Below are positions 1 through 7,976 of a stretch of DNA of 64,000 bases, one piece after another. How positions within the stretch are numbered: position 1 is the first letter of the stretch; every line of letters starts with the position of its first letter. The position numbers and the translations under genes are program-made. This stretch comes from Sphingobacterium sp. FBM7-1 (GTDB taxonomy: Bacteria; Bacteroidota; Bacteroidia; Sphingobacteriales; Sphingobacteriaceae). The notes under the pieces are model-generated. The model did no database searches. It was given only the letters and a program-made list of their open reading frames with translations, and had not been told where the DNA came from. The DNA lies in NCBI RefSeq assembly GCF_020687765.1, contig NZ_JAJEWJ010000002.1, forward strand, positions 62,001 through 126,000. The letters run 5' to 3'.

Positions 1-1364
1 GCGGTGGCGTGATGTTATCGAATAGTCTTTTAGGGAAAATCCCGTTTGCATCGGCTAATGAGCGCGTAAATTTAGCTTGTGTGGGCGTTGGAAACCGTGC
101 GGGCGAGATCATCCGCGATCTATATAAAACGGGGCTTTGTAATATTGTGGCGCTGTGCGACGTCGATATGGGCGCGAAACAGACGGAGCCGATCTTAAAG
201 CAGTTTCCGGATGCGCCCCGCTTCCAGGATTTTAGGCAGATGTTCGACAAAATGGGGAACCAAATTGATGCGGTAGTGATCGGTACGCCGGATTTTGCCC
301 ATTTTGCGGTAACGATGATGGCCTTGGATTTGGGGATCCATGTGTATGTGGAAAAACCTATGGCACATACTTTTTGGGAAGCCGAATTGATGATGCAGAA
401 AGCGAAAAAGCACCATAAGGTGGTTACGCAGATGGGAAATCAAGGGCATTCGGAAGCGAACTATTTTCAGTTCAAAGCTTGGAAGGATGCCGGAATTATT
501 AAGGATGTAACGCGGATTGATGCGCACATGAATAATGCGCGCCGTTGGCATCCTTGGGACACGAATATTAAAAACTTCCCAGCGGCGGAACGGATTCCGG
601 ATACGTTAGACTGGGAGGTCTGGCAGATGCAGACCTTAGGACATGACTACAATAAAGATTTTGTAAACGGGCAGTGGCGTTGTTGGTTTGATTTCGGAAT
701 GGGCGCGCTGGGCGACTGGGGTGCACATATTCTAGATACCGCACACGAGTTTCTCGAACTTGGTTTGCCGACGGAGGTAGAGGCTACTTTCTTGGAAGGG
801 CATAATGCCTTCTTTTTCCCGAAGTCGTCTACGATTAAATTTCATTTCCCCAAACGGAGAAGAATGCCGGCAGTGGACATTACTTGGTACGACGGGCTGG
901 ATAATCTGCCGCAGATTCCCGAGGGTTACGGGGTTTCAGGGCTGGATCCCAACATTCCGCCACCGAGTACGGGTGAACTGGAACCAGCAAAGCTTAATCC
1001 GGGCAAGATTATCTATAGTAAGGACTTGACCTTTAAAGGTGGGTCGCACGGAAGTACGTTGGAGATTATCCCGGAAGGGAAAGCGGAGGACTTGAAATAC
1101 AGATTGCCGGAAGTGCCGGTGTCGCCTTCCAATCATTTTGCGAATTTCTTGAAGGCTTGTAAGGGAGAGGAAAAGACGCGGTCGCCGTTTGAGGTTGCCG
1201 GACCGTTGAGCCAGGTGTTCTGTCTGGGGGTAATTACCCAGCGGCTAAATGGAAAAATAGCTTTTGATCCCATTAAAAAGGAGATTACTAACGATAAATT
1301 TGCGAATGCTTTGTTGGTAGGGCCACCACCAGCTAAAGGATGGGAGCAGTTTTATAAGGTTTAA
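1..1364 (+). CDS. Gfo/Idh/MocA family oxidoreductase (5' end outside window)
   Basis: Probable NAD(P)-dependent sugar or inositol dehydrogenase, likely exported by the Tat system. The frame is open to the left edge, and the first visible residues (Gly-Gly-Val-Met-Leu-Ser-Asn-Ser-Leu-Leu, then an Ala-Ser-Ala) look like the tail of a Tat signal peptide, so the GTG/ATG at 9-14 is not the true start. Next comes a Rossmann motif GVGNRAGEI, the family motif VEKPMAHT about 115 residues in, and the substrate-domain motif GDWGAHILD. About 450 residues are visible, near full length for secreted family members. The exact substrate cannot be told. A strong hairpin terminator follows. Confidence 0.85.
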   Translation, partial: GGVMLSNSLLGKIPFASANERVNLACVGVGNRAGEIIRDLYKTGLCNIVALCDVDMGAKQTEPILKQFPDAPRFQDFRQMFDKMGNQIDAVVIGTPDFAHFAVTMMALDLGIHVYVEKPMAHTFWEAELMMQKAKKHHKVVTQMGNQGHSEANYFQFKAWKDAGIIKDVTRIDAHMNNARRWHPWDTNIKNFPAAERIPDTLDWEVWQMQTLGHDYNKDFVNGQWRCWFDFGMGALGDWGAHILDTAHEFLELGLPTEVEATFLEGHNAFFFPKSSTIKFHFPKRRRMPAVDITWYDGLDNLPQIPEGYGVSGLDPNIPPPSTGELEPAKLNPGKIIYSKDLTFKGGSHGSTLEIIPEGKAEDLKYRLPEVPVSPSNHFANFLKACKGEEKTRSPFEVAGPLSQVFCLGVITQRLNGKIAFDPIKKEITNDKFANALLVGPPPAKGWEQFYKV

Positions 1365-1382
1365 AGTGACCAACAATGGGTT

Positions 1383-1418
1383 AAAAAAAGGCGTTCTTTT
1401 GATTGAACGCCTTTTTTT
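1383..1418. terminator. Bidirectional hairpin terminator
   Basis: A perfect stem AAAAAAAGGCGTTC / GAACGCCTTTTTTT with an 8-base loop lies between two convergent genes. It has an A-run on one side and a T-run on the other, so it can serve both strands. Confidence 0.9.
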
Positions 1419-1437
1419 ATGGGTGCTATGCGGAGAC

Positions 1438-2619
1438 TTACAGATTGGCTAAAGCCGTTTCAAAATCCGCAATAAGGTCATCAATATGCTCGATACCTAC
1501 CGAAACCCGGAGTAAGCCGTTGCTAAAGGATGGCTTGTTGCTCTTCTCTCCCGATTGGTGGGCGCCCCACATACTGGCTGGGTGGGTGATCAGCGATTCT
1601 ACGCCGCCCAGACTGACCGCGTTTTGGAAAAACTGTAGGGTATTTAATAGGGCTTGTGCACGTTGGTATTGCTGGGCATCGTCTGCGCCGTCCACTTCAA
1701 TCGCCAGCATACCGGTAAACCCTTTCATTTGCTTTTTAGCTAAAGCGTATTGGGGATGGCTTTCTAGTCCGACGTAGGTTACCGACTTAATGCGTGGATG
1801 TTTTTCCAGCCATTGTGCCAAGGCAAGTGCATTTTCATTGATCTGACGGACGCGTAAGGCTAAGGTTTTTAAACCGCGTAAAAGCAACCAAGAATCGAAC
1901 GGACTTAAAGAAGCCCCTAAGAGGAGGGATCTACGCCAAACTTGCTCGATGTATTCGGCGGAACCGCATACGGCGCCGGCGGTGAGATCGCTATGTCCGC
2001 CTAGATATTTCGTCGCACTGTGGACAACGATATCAATACCGAAATCTGCGGGGACCTGATTGATGGGGGAAGCGAAGGTATTGTCGATCATGGTTAGAAT
2101 ACCGTGTTCTTTTCCCAGCTTGCCGATAAATGCTAAGTCCGTAATGTCCAGATTCGGATTGGAAGGTGTTTCTATAAAAATGAGTTTCGTATTCGGTTGG
2201 ATGGCATTTTTGAAAGCCTCGTTGTCGGTCTGGTCTACCTGCGTTACCTCCACGCCGTATTGCTGTAGAAAATCGCGCATGAAGGTCAGCGATGCGGCAT
2301 AATGGGCATGTTGAGCAATAATGTGATCGCCGCTTTTGACCACGGCCAGAATAGCTGCGCTGATAGCTGCCATGCCGGTTGCTAAGACGAGTGCATCTTC
2401 TTTCTGCTCCAGTTTGGCGATTAGTGCGGCTGCCTGGCTGTTGTTGGGGTTGCCGTGGCGATGATAAAATTCGGGTGATTTGGTCGCTGCTGCTGCTTGT
2501 GCAAAAGCCGCGATATCGTCTGCAAGATAAGTGGATGTCTGGAAGATCGGCGTTACAACCGATTTGGTCGTATTAAATTGTTCACCTTCGTGAATCAAAG
2601 AGGTTTCTAGCTTTGCCAT
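1438..2619 (-). CDS. Cystathionine beta-lyase/gamma-synthase-type PLP enzyme
   Basis: Member of the Cys/Met metabolism PLP-dependent (trans-sulfuration) family, which makes or cleaves C-S bonds in cysteine and methionine synthesis. The 393 residues are the usual family length. The PLP lysine is K204 in HSATKYLGGHSD, the FYHRHGNPN region near residue 55 corresponds to the family's phosphate-binding YxRxxNPT loop, and ETPSNPNLDI is at about 150. The YLGGHSD variant suits cystathionine beta-lyase or gamma-synthase better than MetZ, but the exact reaction is not decided by sequence. A second, different family member lies at 36.7 kb. A TAACTTTG promoter box lies 20 bases upstream of the ATG. Confidence 0.88.
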   Translation of the reverse strand: MAKLETSLIHEGEQFNTTKSVVTPIFQTSTYLADDIAAFAQAAAATKSPEFYHRHGNPNNSQAAALIAKLEQKEDALVLATGMAAISAAILAVVKSGDHIIAQHAHYAASLTFMRDFLQQYGVEVTQVDQTDNEAFKNAIQPNTKLIFIETPSNPNLDITDLAFIGKLGKEHGILTMIDNTFASPINQVPADFGIDIVVHSATKYLGGHSDLTAGAVCGSAEYIEQVWRRSLLLGASLSPFDSWLLLRGLKTLALRVRQINENALALAQWLEKHPRIKSVTYVGLESHPQYALAKKQMKGFTGMLAIEVDGADDAQQYQRAQALLNTLQFFQNAVSLGGVESLITHPASMWGAHQSGEKSNKPSFSNGLLRVSVGIEHIDDLIADFETALANL

Positions 2620-2639
2620 AATACGTATATGATATTCGA

Positions 2640-2647
2640 CAAAGTTA
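2640..2647 (-). promoter_or_regulatory. -7 box for the trans-sulfuration gene
   Basis: On the minus strand this reads TAACTTTG, matching the Bacteroidota -7 consensus TAnnTTTG, 20 bases before the ATG at 2619. I see no clear -33 TTG. Confidence 0.6.
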
Positions 2648-2714
2648 ATGAATAATCTACTTTTTTAGTAGTGATTTCTTCTCAGCATACGTTCTTTCGG
2701 CTCCTCGCCGGAGC

Positions 2715-3090
2715 ACGGCATTACTTTTTTCCCTCAAAAAAGTAATCAAAAAAATCGTCACTTCGAATATTTGAGGAAAGGGGATAGTGCTAACGACGAA
2801 ATTCTGCATACCTCAAATATTCGGATGTGACCTTTAGAGGTTAAGGAGGGGTTGGTTCAAAATGCGTAAACAAAAGCAATCAAGAACGTCGCGCGATAAT
2901 GCGGGGTAAAACGGCCTCGCATTGTTCCGCGGCCAGCTTTACGCAGACTATTCCGTTAAAAACAGAAAGCTGTCTGAGCGCAGCGAGTTCCTTTCTGTTT
3001 AGGAATAGGCAAGTAAAGGTAGCGGAACAATGCAGGCCTAGATCTTTTGCTTCTTTTCCATCAATGGGAAAAGAAGAAGAAAAACTAGGT
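2715..3090 (+). repeat. Long dispersed structured element, copy A
   Basis: Non-coding composite element filling the gap between mfd and the trans-sulfuration gene. In order: A/T hairpin 2720-2746 (ATTACTTTTTT/AAAAAAGTAAT); long stem with arms 2757-2776 and 2811-2831 around a 34-base loop; box GTTAAGGAGGGG at 2840-2851; spacer; second long hairpin 2919-3033 with outer arms GCATTGTTCCGC/GCGGAACAATGC, helices CTTTAC/GTAAAG, CTATTCC/GGAATAG and AAACAGAAAG/CTTTCTGTTT, and apical core TGTCTGAGCGCAGCGAGTTC at 2971-2990. A last hairpin (about 3037-3089) overlaps the mfd stop codon and probably terminates mfd. Four related copies lie at 15.8, 18.6, 21.6 and 34.9 kb. Upstream of 2715 I see nothing else in the gap. 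Confidence 0.85.
3037..3089 (-). terminator. Hairpin at the end of mfd
   Basis: CCTAG...CTTCTTTTCC pairs with GGAAAAGAAG...CTAGG. The right arm contains the mfd stop codon. It also forms the 3' end of repeat copy A. Confidence 0.6.
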
Positions 3091-6000
3091 CATTTCTTTA
3101 AGCAAATGCAACGCATAATCAATGCTATTGACATTGCTCAAGGCGAGCCGCAGCTGCCCTTTGACTTCTTTTAGATTCGATATGGTCGGTTGCGCCTGTA
3201 CGAAGGCCAACACCTTTCCGAATTGATCCGACTCATAATAGCTGGATTTGGGGTTGTTGACGAAGTAACCTTTGAGGGTATTCTTTTTAAAGGCTATTTT
3301 TTCGAAGCCGATTTTTTTGCCCATCCACTGTAGACGCAAGGTGTTGAACAAGGCGTATACGGGTTGTGGGATAGGCCCGAAGCGGTCTTCCAACGCTTTC
3401 TCGAAAGCGGCGAGCTGTTCTTCATTCTCGAGGTTGCCGATCTCGTTGTAGAGGTTATAGCGTTCGCTAATGTTGGTTACGTACTCATCAGGAATCATGA
3501 CTTCTAGATCGGTATCTATCTGTGTAAAGGAAACATATTTTCGATTTTGTTCGTCGGTAAATAGCGCACCGAATTCGTCTTCTTTCAGCTCCTGGACGGC
3601 TTCGTCGAGAATCTTGTTGTACATCTCGAAACCGATCTCAGCGATAAACCCGGACTGTTCAGCCCCGAGTAAGTTTCCGGATCCGCGTATATCCAAATCC
3701 CGCATCGCCACGTTGAAGCCAGAACCTAACTCCGAGAACTCTTCTAAGGCCGAAAGGCGCTTATAAGCTTCGTTGGTGAGCGTGGATAGCGGCGGGCTTA
3801 AGAGATAACAAAAGGCCTTTTTGTTGGAACGGCCAACACGGCCCCGCATCTGGTGCAGGTCGCTCAGCCCGAACATGTGGGCGTGGTTGATGATAATCGT
3901 GTTGGCATTCGGGATATCCAGTCCGGCTTCAATAATCGTTGTCGCGACCAATACATCAAACTCATGATTGATGAACTTCAACATCACATCTTCCAGTTCA
4001 TCACCCTCTAACTGCCCGTGTGCGATACCCACCCGCGCACCGGGTACCAAACGTTGAATCATGTGCCCTAACTGGGGCAGATCGGCCACGCGGTTGTGAA
4101 TAAAAAAGACCTGACCATTCCGCTCGAGTTCATGGGAAACGGCTTCTTGAATAAGCGTTTCGTTAAATACGTGGAGTTCGGTCTGTACAGGCTGCCGGTT
4201 GGGTGGCGGTGTAGAAATGATGCTTAAGTCGCGCGCACCCATCAAGGAAAAATGAAGGGTGCGTGGAATAGGCGTTGCGGTAAGGGTTAACGAATCCACA
4301 TTGGCTCGCATCGCCTTTAATTTCTCTTTCACGGTCACGCCAAATTTTTGTTCCTCATCAATGATCATGAGGCCGAGATCTTTAAACTTAACGTCTTTGC
4401 TGACGAGCCGGTGGGTACCGATAATAATATCAACTTTCCCTTCTTCCAGACGTTTTAGGGTGTCTTTGATTTGCTTCGTTGACTTGAACCGGTTGATGTA
4501 GTCGATATTGGCCGGTAAGCCTTTTAAGCGTTCGCTAAAGGTACGGTAATGTTGTAGCGCTAAAATGGTGGTCGGTACCAATACCGCGACTTGCTTACTA
4601 TCTGCCACAGCTTTGAAAGCCGCACGGATCGCAACTTCTGTTTTTCCGAAACCGACGTCGCCGCAGACTAAGCGGTCCATCGGGTGTGGCGACTCCATAT
4701 CGCGTTTGACATCGTTGGTGGCTTTCTCTTGATCGGGCGTGTCTTCGTAAATAAAAGAGGCTTCGAGTTCGTTTTGCAGGTAGCTGTCCGGGCTAAACGC
4801 GTTTCCGGTCTGGGCTTTTCGTTTGGCATACAGCTTAATGAGGTCGCGGGCAATATCTTTGACCTTTTTCTTCGTCGTTTTCTTCAGTTTGTCCCAAGCG
4901 TCTGTTCCTAGTTTATTCATTTTGGGAACAGTACCCTCTTTGCCAGAATATTTCGAAATCCGGTTTAGGGAGTTGATATTTACGTAAAGCAGGTCGTTGT
5001 CGGCATAGACTAAACGGATCATCTCCTGTGTTTTGCCGTTTACCTCGACCTTTTCCAGGCCGGCATATTTACCGACACCATGGTCGATATGCGTGATGTA
5101 ATCCCCGGGCTTGAGGTCTCTTAGCTCCTTCAGCGTAATCGCCTGCGAGCGTTCGTATCCTTTCTTGCGTTTGTATTTATAATACCGATCGAAGATCTGA
5201 TGGTCGGTATAGCAGGCTAGTTGGAGTGCATCATCCCGAAAGCCTTCGCGTAAGGCCCGGTGGATCGGTGTGAAGACGACTGATTTATCAATGTCTTCCA
5301 AAATGGTGTATATCCGTTCAATCTGTTTGGTTGAATCGGAGAAAATTAAGTTTTGGATACCTCGTTTTTCATTTCCCTGAAAATTATGGATCAGGAGGTT
5401 GAAGTCCTTGTTGAACGAAGGCTGCGGATGGGTATCAAATGTAATCGTCTCATCCGGCTTGTAGAAAAACTGTTTGCCGAATTCAATATTGGGAAAATCA
5501 AAGAGCATCTCCCCAAAGGTACGGTCTGTGGTAAAAGTGACGCGAGGGTCTACCCATTCGGTATTGGTCTGTATATCTTTTTCGGGTAGGGCCTTCCAGA
5601 ATTCAGAAGCTTTCTTGTAGCCCTCTTTCAGAATATCGAGGGTAAACTGTACATCTTTTAACCAAATGACGCTATCGCGGTCAATATATTCCAATAAAGA
5701 AATATGGTTATTGGCTAGGAATTTCGCCTGTACGTTAGGGACGATCGTAACGGTATGGATCTTATTGACGGAAAGCTGCGTCTCTACGTCAAACGTCCGG
5801 ATACTTTCGATGTCGTCGCCAAAAAACTCAATCCGGTAAGGCAGATCGTTCGAAAAGGAGAAGATATCCACAATGCCCCCGCGGATCGCAAACTGTCCGG
5901 GTTGGTAGACAAAATCTACCCGTTCGAAGTCATATTCATACAGAAATTCGTTAATAAAATCGATGCTGAGCTTGGTTTGCTGGGTAATATGCAGGGTGTT

Positions 6001-6420
6001 TTTTTCCAGATCACCCCGGTTGATGACTTTCTCAGCAATTGCTTCGGGATAAGTGACAAGCATTTTAGGCAGTTCCGAGGTGTGGTTTAGCGCACTGAGC
6101 GCTTCGGCCCGCTGCAGCACATGTGTTGCGTCTGTTTGCGTAAACTCATAGGCTTTTCGGAAGGATGCCGGGAAAAACAGAATTTGTTTGTCCAAAATGC
6201 TTTCCAGATCACTTAAAAAATACACGGCATCTTCGTGGGTCGGCAGGATAAAAACAAAAGGACGCTCTTGCAGGGTGTATGCTGCCGCTGCCGTCATGGC
6301 ATCCGACGAGCCGATAAGTCCTTTAAGTTGAATTTTGGGGTTCTTGGCCTGTATGCTTTTGACCAGTAATTTTATGTTGTCGCTTTGCGCGTATTTATCG
6401 AGAATGTCTTGTATACTCAC
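3085..6420 (-). CDS. mfd: Transcription-repair coupling factor Mfd
   Basis: DNA translocase that removes RNA polymerase stalled at lesions and recruits UvrA. At 1111 residues it has normal length. The order is a UvrB-like N-terminal module, the RNA-polymerase-interaction domain (PGDYITHIDHGVGKYAGL, about residue 445), a helicase core with Walker A GDVGFGKTEVAI (about 587) and a DEEQ box, the helicase VI motif GRVGRSNKKAF, and the C-terminal TRCF domain. The start is supported by a TAAGTTTG box 22 bases upstream. uvrA is in the same window at 31.8 kb. Confidence 0.98.
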   Translation of the reverse strand: MSIQDILDKYAQSDNIKLLVKSIQAKNPKIQLKGLIGSSDAMTAAAAYTLQERPFVFILPTHEDAVYFLSDLESILDKQILFFPASFRKAYEFTQTDATHVLQRAEALSALNHTSELPKMLVTYPEAIAEKVINRGDLEKNTLHITQQTKLSIDFINEFLYEYDFERVDFVYQPGQFAIRGGIVDIFSFSNDLPYRIEFFGDDIESIRTFDVETQLSVNKIHTVTIVPNVQAKFLANNHISLLEYIDRDSVIWLKDVQFTLDILKEGYKKASEFWKALPEKDIQTNTEWVDPRVTFTTDRTFGEMLFDFPNIEFGKQFFYKPDETITFDTHPQPSFNKDFNLLIHNFQGNEKRGIQNLIFSDSTKQIERIYTILEDIDKSVVFTPIHRALREGFRDDALQLACYTDHQIFDRYYKYKRKKGYERSQAITLKELRDLKPGDYITHIDHGVGKYAGLEKVEVNGKTQEMIRLVYADNDLLYVNINSLNRISKYSGKEGTVPKMNKLGTDAWDKLKKTTKKKVKDIARDLIKLYAKRKAQTGNAFSPDSYLQNELEASFIYEDTPDQEKATNDVKRDMESPHPMDRLVCGDVGFGKTEVAIRAAFKAVADSKQVAVLVPTTILALQHYRTFSERLKGLPANIDYINRFKSTKQIKDTLKRLEEGKVDIIIGTHRLVSKDVKFKDLGLMIIDEEQKFGVTVKEKLKAMRANVDSLTLTATPIPRTLHFSLMGARDLSIISTPPPNRQPVQTELHVFNETLIQEAVSHELERNGQVFFIHNRVADLPQLGHMIQRLVPGARVGIAHGQLEGDELEDVMLKFINHEFDVLVATTIIEAGLDIPNANTIIINHAHMFGLSDLHQMRGRVGRSNKKAFCYLLSPPLSTLTNEAYKRLSALEEFSELGSGFNVAMRDLDIRGSGNLLGAEQSGFIAEIGFEMYNKILDEAVQELKEDEFGALFTDEQNRKYVSFTQIDTDLEVMIPDEYVTNISERYNLYNEIGNLENEEQLAAFEKALEDRFGPIPQPVYALFNTLRLQWMGKKIGFEKIAFKKNTLKGYFVNNPKSSYYESDQFGKVLAFVQAQPTISNLKEVKGQLRLALSNVNSIDYALHLLKEMT

Positions 6421-6442
6421 GGAATGCCGGATCTTGTTTATG

Positions 6443-6450
6443 CAAACTTA
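6443..6450 (-). promoter_or_regulatory. -7 box for mfd
   Basis: Minus strand reads TAAGTTTG, 22 bases before the mfd ATG, preceded by an A/T-rich tract. It fits the TAnnTTTG consensus. Confidence 0.6.
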
Positions 6451-6501
6451 CGAAAAAAAATATTTGCCGCTCGGCGTTACAAGCCATTGCTGCTTTTGCG
6501 T

Positions 6502-7050
6502 TTAGAGCAATCCATGCTCCATCGCAAAAGCGGTCATCTCCTCCATAGATTCTTGGAGATCAAACTGTAGATCCTCGTGGAGTTTGTCGAATTTGGCAGC
6601 CGTAGCTTTGATCCGAGCACGGGTATAATCTTGTAGTTTGAAAGCGCTATGTACGGCGGATTTTTCGAAAAGACGGGGGAACCGCTGGAAGGCGGTCTGT
6701 AGGATATAAATACGACAATCGACTTCGCTGTACTTATCTTTGGTAACCTTTTCGTGTTCGTTAACCATTCCGCTCGCCTGCCGGATCAGACCTTGAAGTT
6801 CCTTGTAGTTACTATACACGGGGATATTCTTAACCGAGTGCCGGCCTTCGGCGAAGAGATCGACCAGCTGCTGTTTGAGCCGTTCTATACGGTCTTCTAG
6901 ATCCATCTGGTCTTCCAATAGTCGGAAATGAAGCTGCTTCATCAACATCTTATCTTTCCCAACAAGACGGACGAGCAATTTGTCTTTCTCCTTCTGCGGA
7001 AGATTTAATACCGCTTCTTTTAATTCGGGTTGCTTATGTAACGACATCAC
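6502..7050 (-). CDS. Uncharacterised cytoplasmic protein, 182 aa
   Basis: I do not recognise a named family. The protein is highly charged and helical, without signal peptide or membrane segment. Residues about 15-70 (KEKDKLLVRLVGKDKMLMKQ, then LEDQMDLEDRIERLKQQLVDLF) look coiled-coil or helical-bundle like. It ends with an acidic Met/Glu-rich helix. It lies upstream of mfd on the same strand with an 81-base gap that holds mfd's own promoter box, so it is probably a separate transcript. Start ATG-ATG at 7050; the second ATG would remove one residue. Confidence 0.75.
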   Translation of the reverse strand: MMSLHKQPELKEAVLNLPQKEKDKLLVRLVGKDKMLMKQLHFRLLEDQMDLEDRIERLKQQLVDLFAEGRHSVKNIPVYSNYKELQGLIRQASGMVNEHEKVTKDKYSEVDCRIYILQTAFQRFPRLFEKSAVHSAFKLQDYTRARIKATAAKFDKLHEDLQFDLQESMEEMTAFAMEHGLL

Positions 7051-7140
7051 GTGAAGTTAAGGAAAATTGTCTAATTTTCAACAGGAAGTAAAAAACCCGT
7101 TAAACGGGTGCATATACTGTGCTATAAAGATATATCTCCG

Positions 7141-7148
7141 TATCTTTG
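7141..7148 (+). promoter_or_regulatory. -7 box for the DUF983 gene
   Basis: TATCTTTG matches TAnnTTTG and lies 19 bases before the ATG at 7168. It rules out the longer reading frame from 7108, whose start would be upstream of the promoter. Confidence 0.6.
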
Positions 7149-7167
7149 TAAGGTAACGTGTTTAGAA

Positions 7168-7584
7168 ATGCAGCATAACAATAACTATACTATCAGCAAG
7201 TTTAAAGCGGCTACGGCATGCAAATGTCCGCGGTGCAGAACAGGTAAAATATTTGGAGCGGGGACGTTCAGTTTGAAACAGCGCATGAACAAAAATTGTC
7301 CGCATTGCGGATTCAAATTCGAGATAGAGCCTGGATTTTTCTACGTGGCGATGTTTGTCAGCTATGCGTTGAGCGTAGCGCAGTTTATAGCGGTTTGTAT
7401 CGCGACGTATGTGTTATCCGGCGGTTCGGAGTCTCCTTGGGTTTACCTTGCCGCGTGTACAATCACGACGATCGTACTGTCGGGCTTTAATTTTCGTTAT
7501 TCCCGGGTAATCCAGCTTTATTGGTTGACGCCAAGTATAGGTTTCAACGAGAAATACTATGGGGAGGCCTACAAAAGATCGTAA
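7168..7584 (+). CDS. DUF983 small zinc-ribbon membrane protein
   Basis: 138 residues from ATG 7168. The N-terminal part has two CxxC pairs (CKCPRC about residue 18, CPHCGF about 43) likely to bind zinc, followed by two hydrophobic segments (about 52-76 and 83-100) and a basic tail. This is the DUF983 layout, whose function is not known. I chose 7168 rather than 7108 because a TATCTTTG promoter box sits at 7141. Confidence 0.85.
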   Translation: MQHNNNYTISKFKAATACKCPRCRTGKIFGAGTFSLKQRMNKNCPHCGFKFEIEPGFFYVAMFVSYALSVAQFIAVCIATYVLSGGSESPWVYLAACTITTIVLSGFNFRYSRVIQLYWLTPSIGFNEKYYGEAYKRS

Positions 7585-7587
7585 GTT

Positions 7588-7872
7588 TTAATAAACTCGG
7601 GAAGAAATAATCGTCGAGTAAGGCGATTTTCCAGTACGACCCACATAACACACACGGAATTCATATTCTTCCAATACGGCGAGGTTAGAAATAAGGCAGC
7701 TAGACTTACTGCTGAGTACGACAGTCCAAGGGCTGTCGTTTTCTTTTTTTCGATATTCGAATTGATATACCCTTGCCGGTCGCCACGCTTTGATGCGTAA
7801 TTTGATCGCTGCGGTTCCAATGGTGAGTACGAGTAATCGTCTGCACGTAAAAGGAGAGAAAACGAATCGCTT
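7588..7872 (-). pseudogene. Fibronectin type III domain remnant without a start codon
   Basis: An open minus-strand frame of 94 codons ends at TAA 7588 and is closed upstream by TGA at 7873-7875, with no ATG, GTG or TTG in frame. The translation contains a good FN3 C-terminal half: KAWRPARVYQFEYRKK, SPWTVVLSSKSSCLISNL, and YEFRVCYVGRTGKSPYS. Small FN3 proteins of this style with a much longer N-terminal region are common in Sphingobacteriaceae (from memory), so this looks like the surviving 3' end of such a gene. A start in another frame or a sequencing error cannot be excluded. Confidence 0.6.
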
Positions 7873-7909
7873 TCACATGCTATTTCTTGAATAGTATGTG
7901 ATATTTACA

Positions 7910-7948
7910 AAACAGCAACTGCTATATTTTCGATAGTAGCTGCTGTTT
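7910..7948 (-). terminator. Hairpin terminator after galE
   Basis: AAACAGCAACTGCTAT pairs with ATAGTAGCTGCTGTTT (two mismatches, 7-base loop), 28 bases past the galE stop, followed by a short T-run on the minus strand. Confidence 0.75.
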
Positions 7949-7976
7949 AGTATTATGTTTGGAGCATATGTCGATT

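Noticed and set aside
2865..2912. Short ORF (MRKQKQSRTSRDNAG) after the AAGGAGGGG box in copy A
   Set aside because: Copy E has only MMQIRK before a stop at the same place, and B, C and D have no counterpart, so coding is not conserved.
7569..7820. 83-codon minus-strand ORF over the FN3 remnant
   Set aside because: It overlaps the FN3-like frame in another frame, and its translation has no recognisable pattern.
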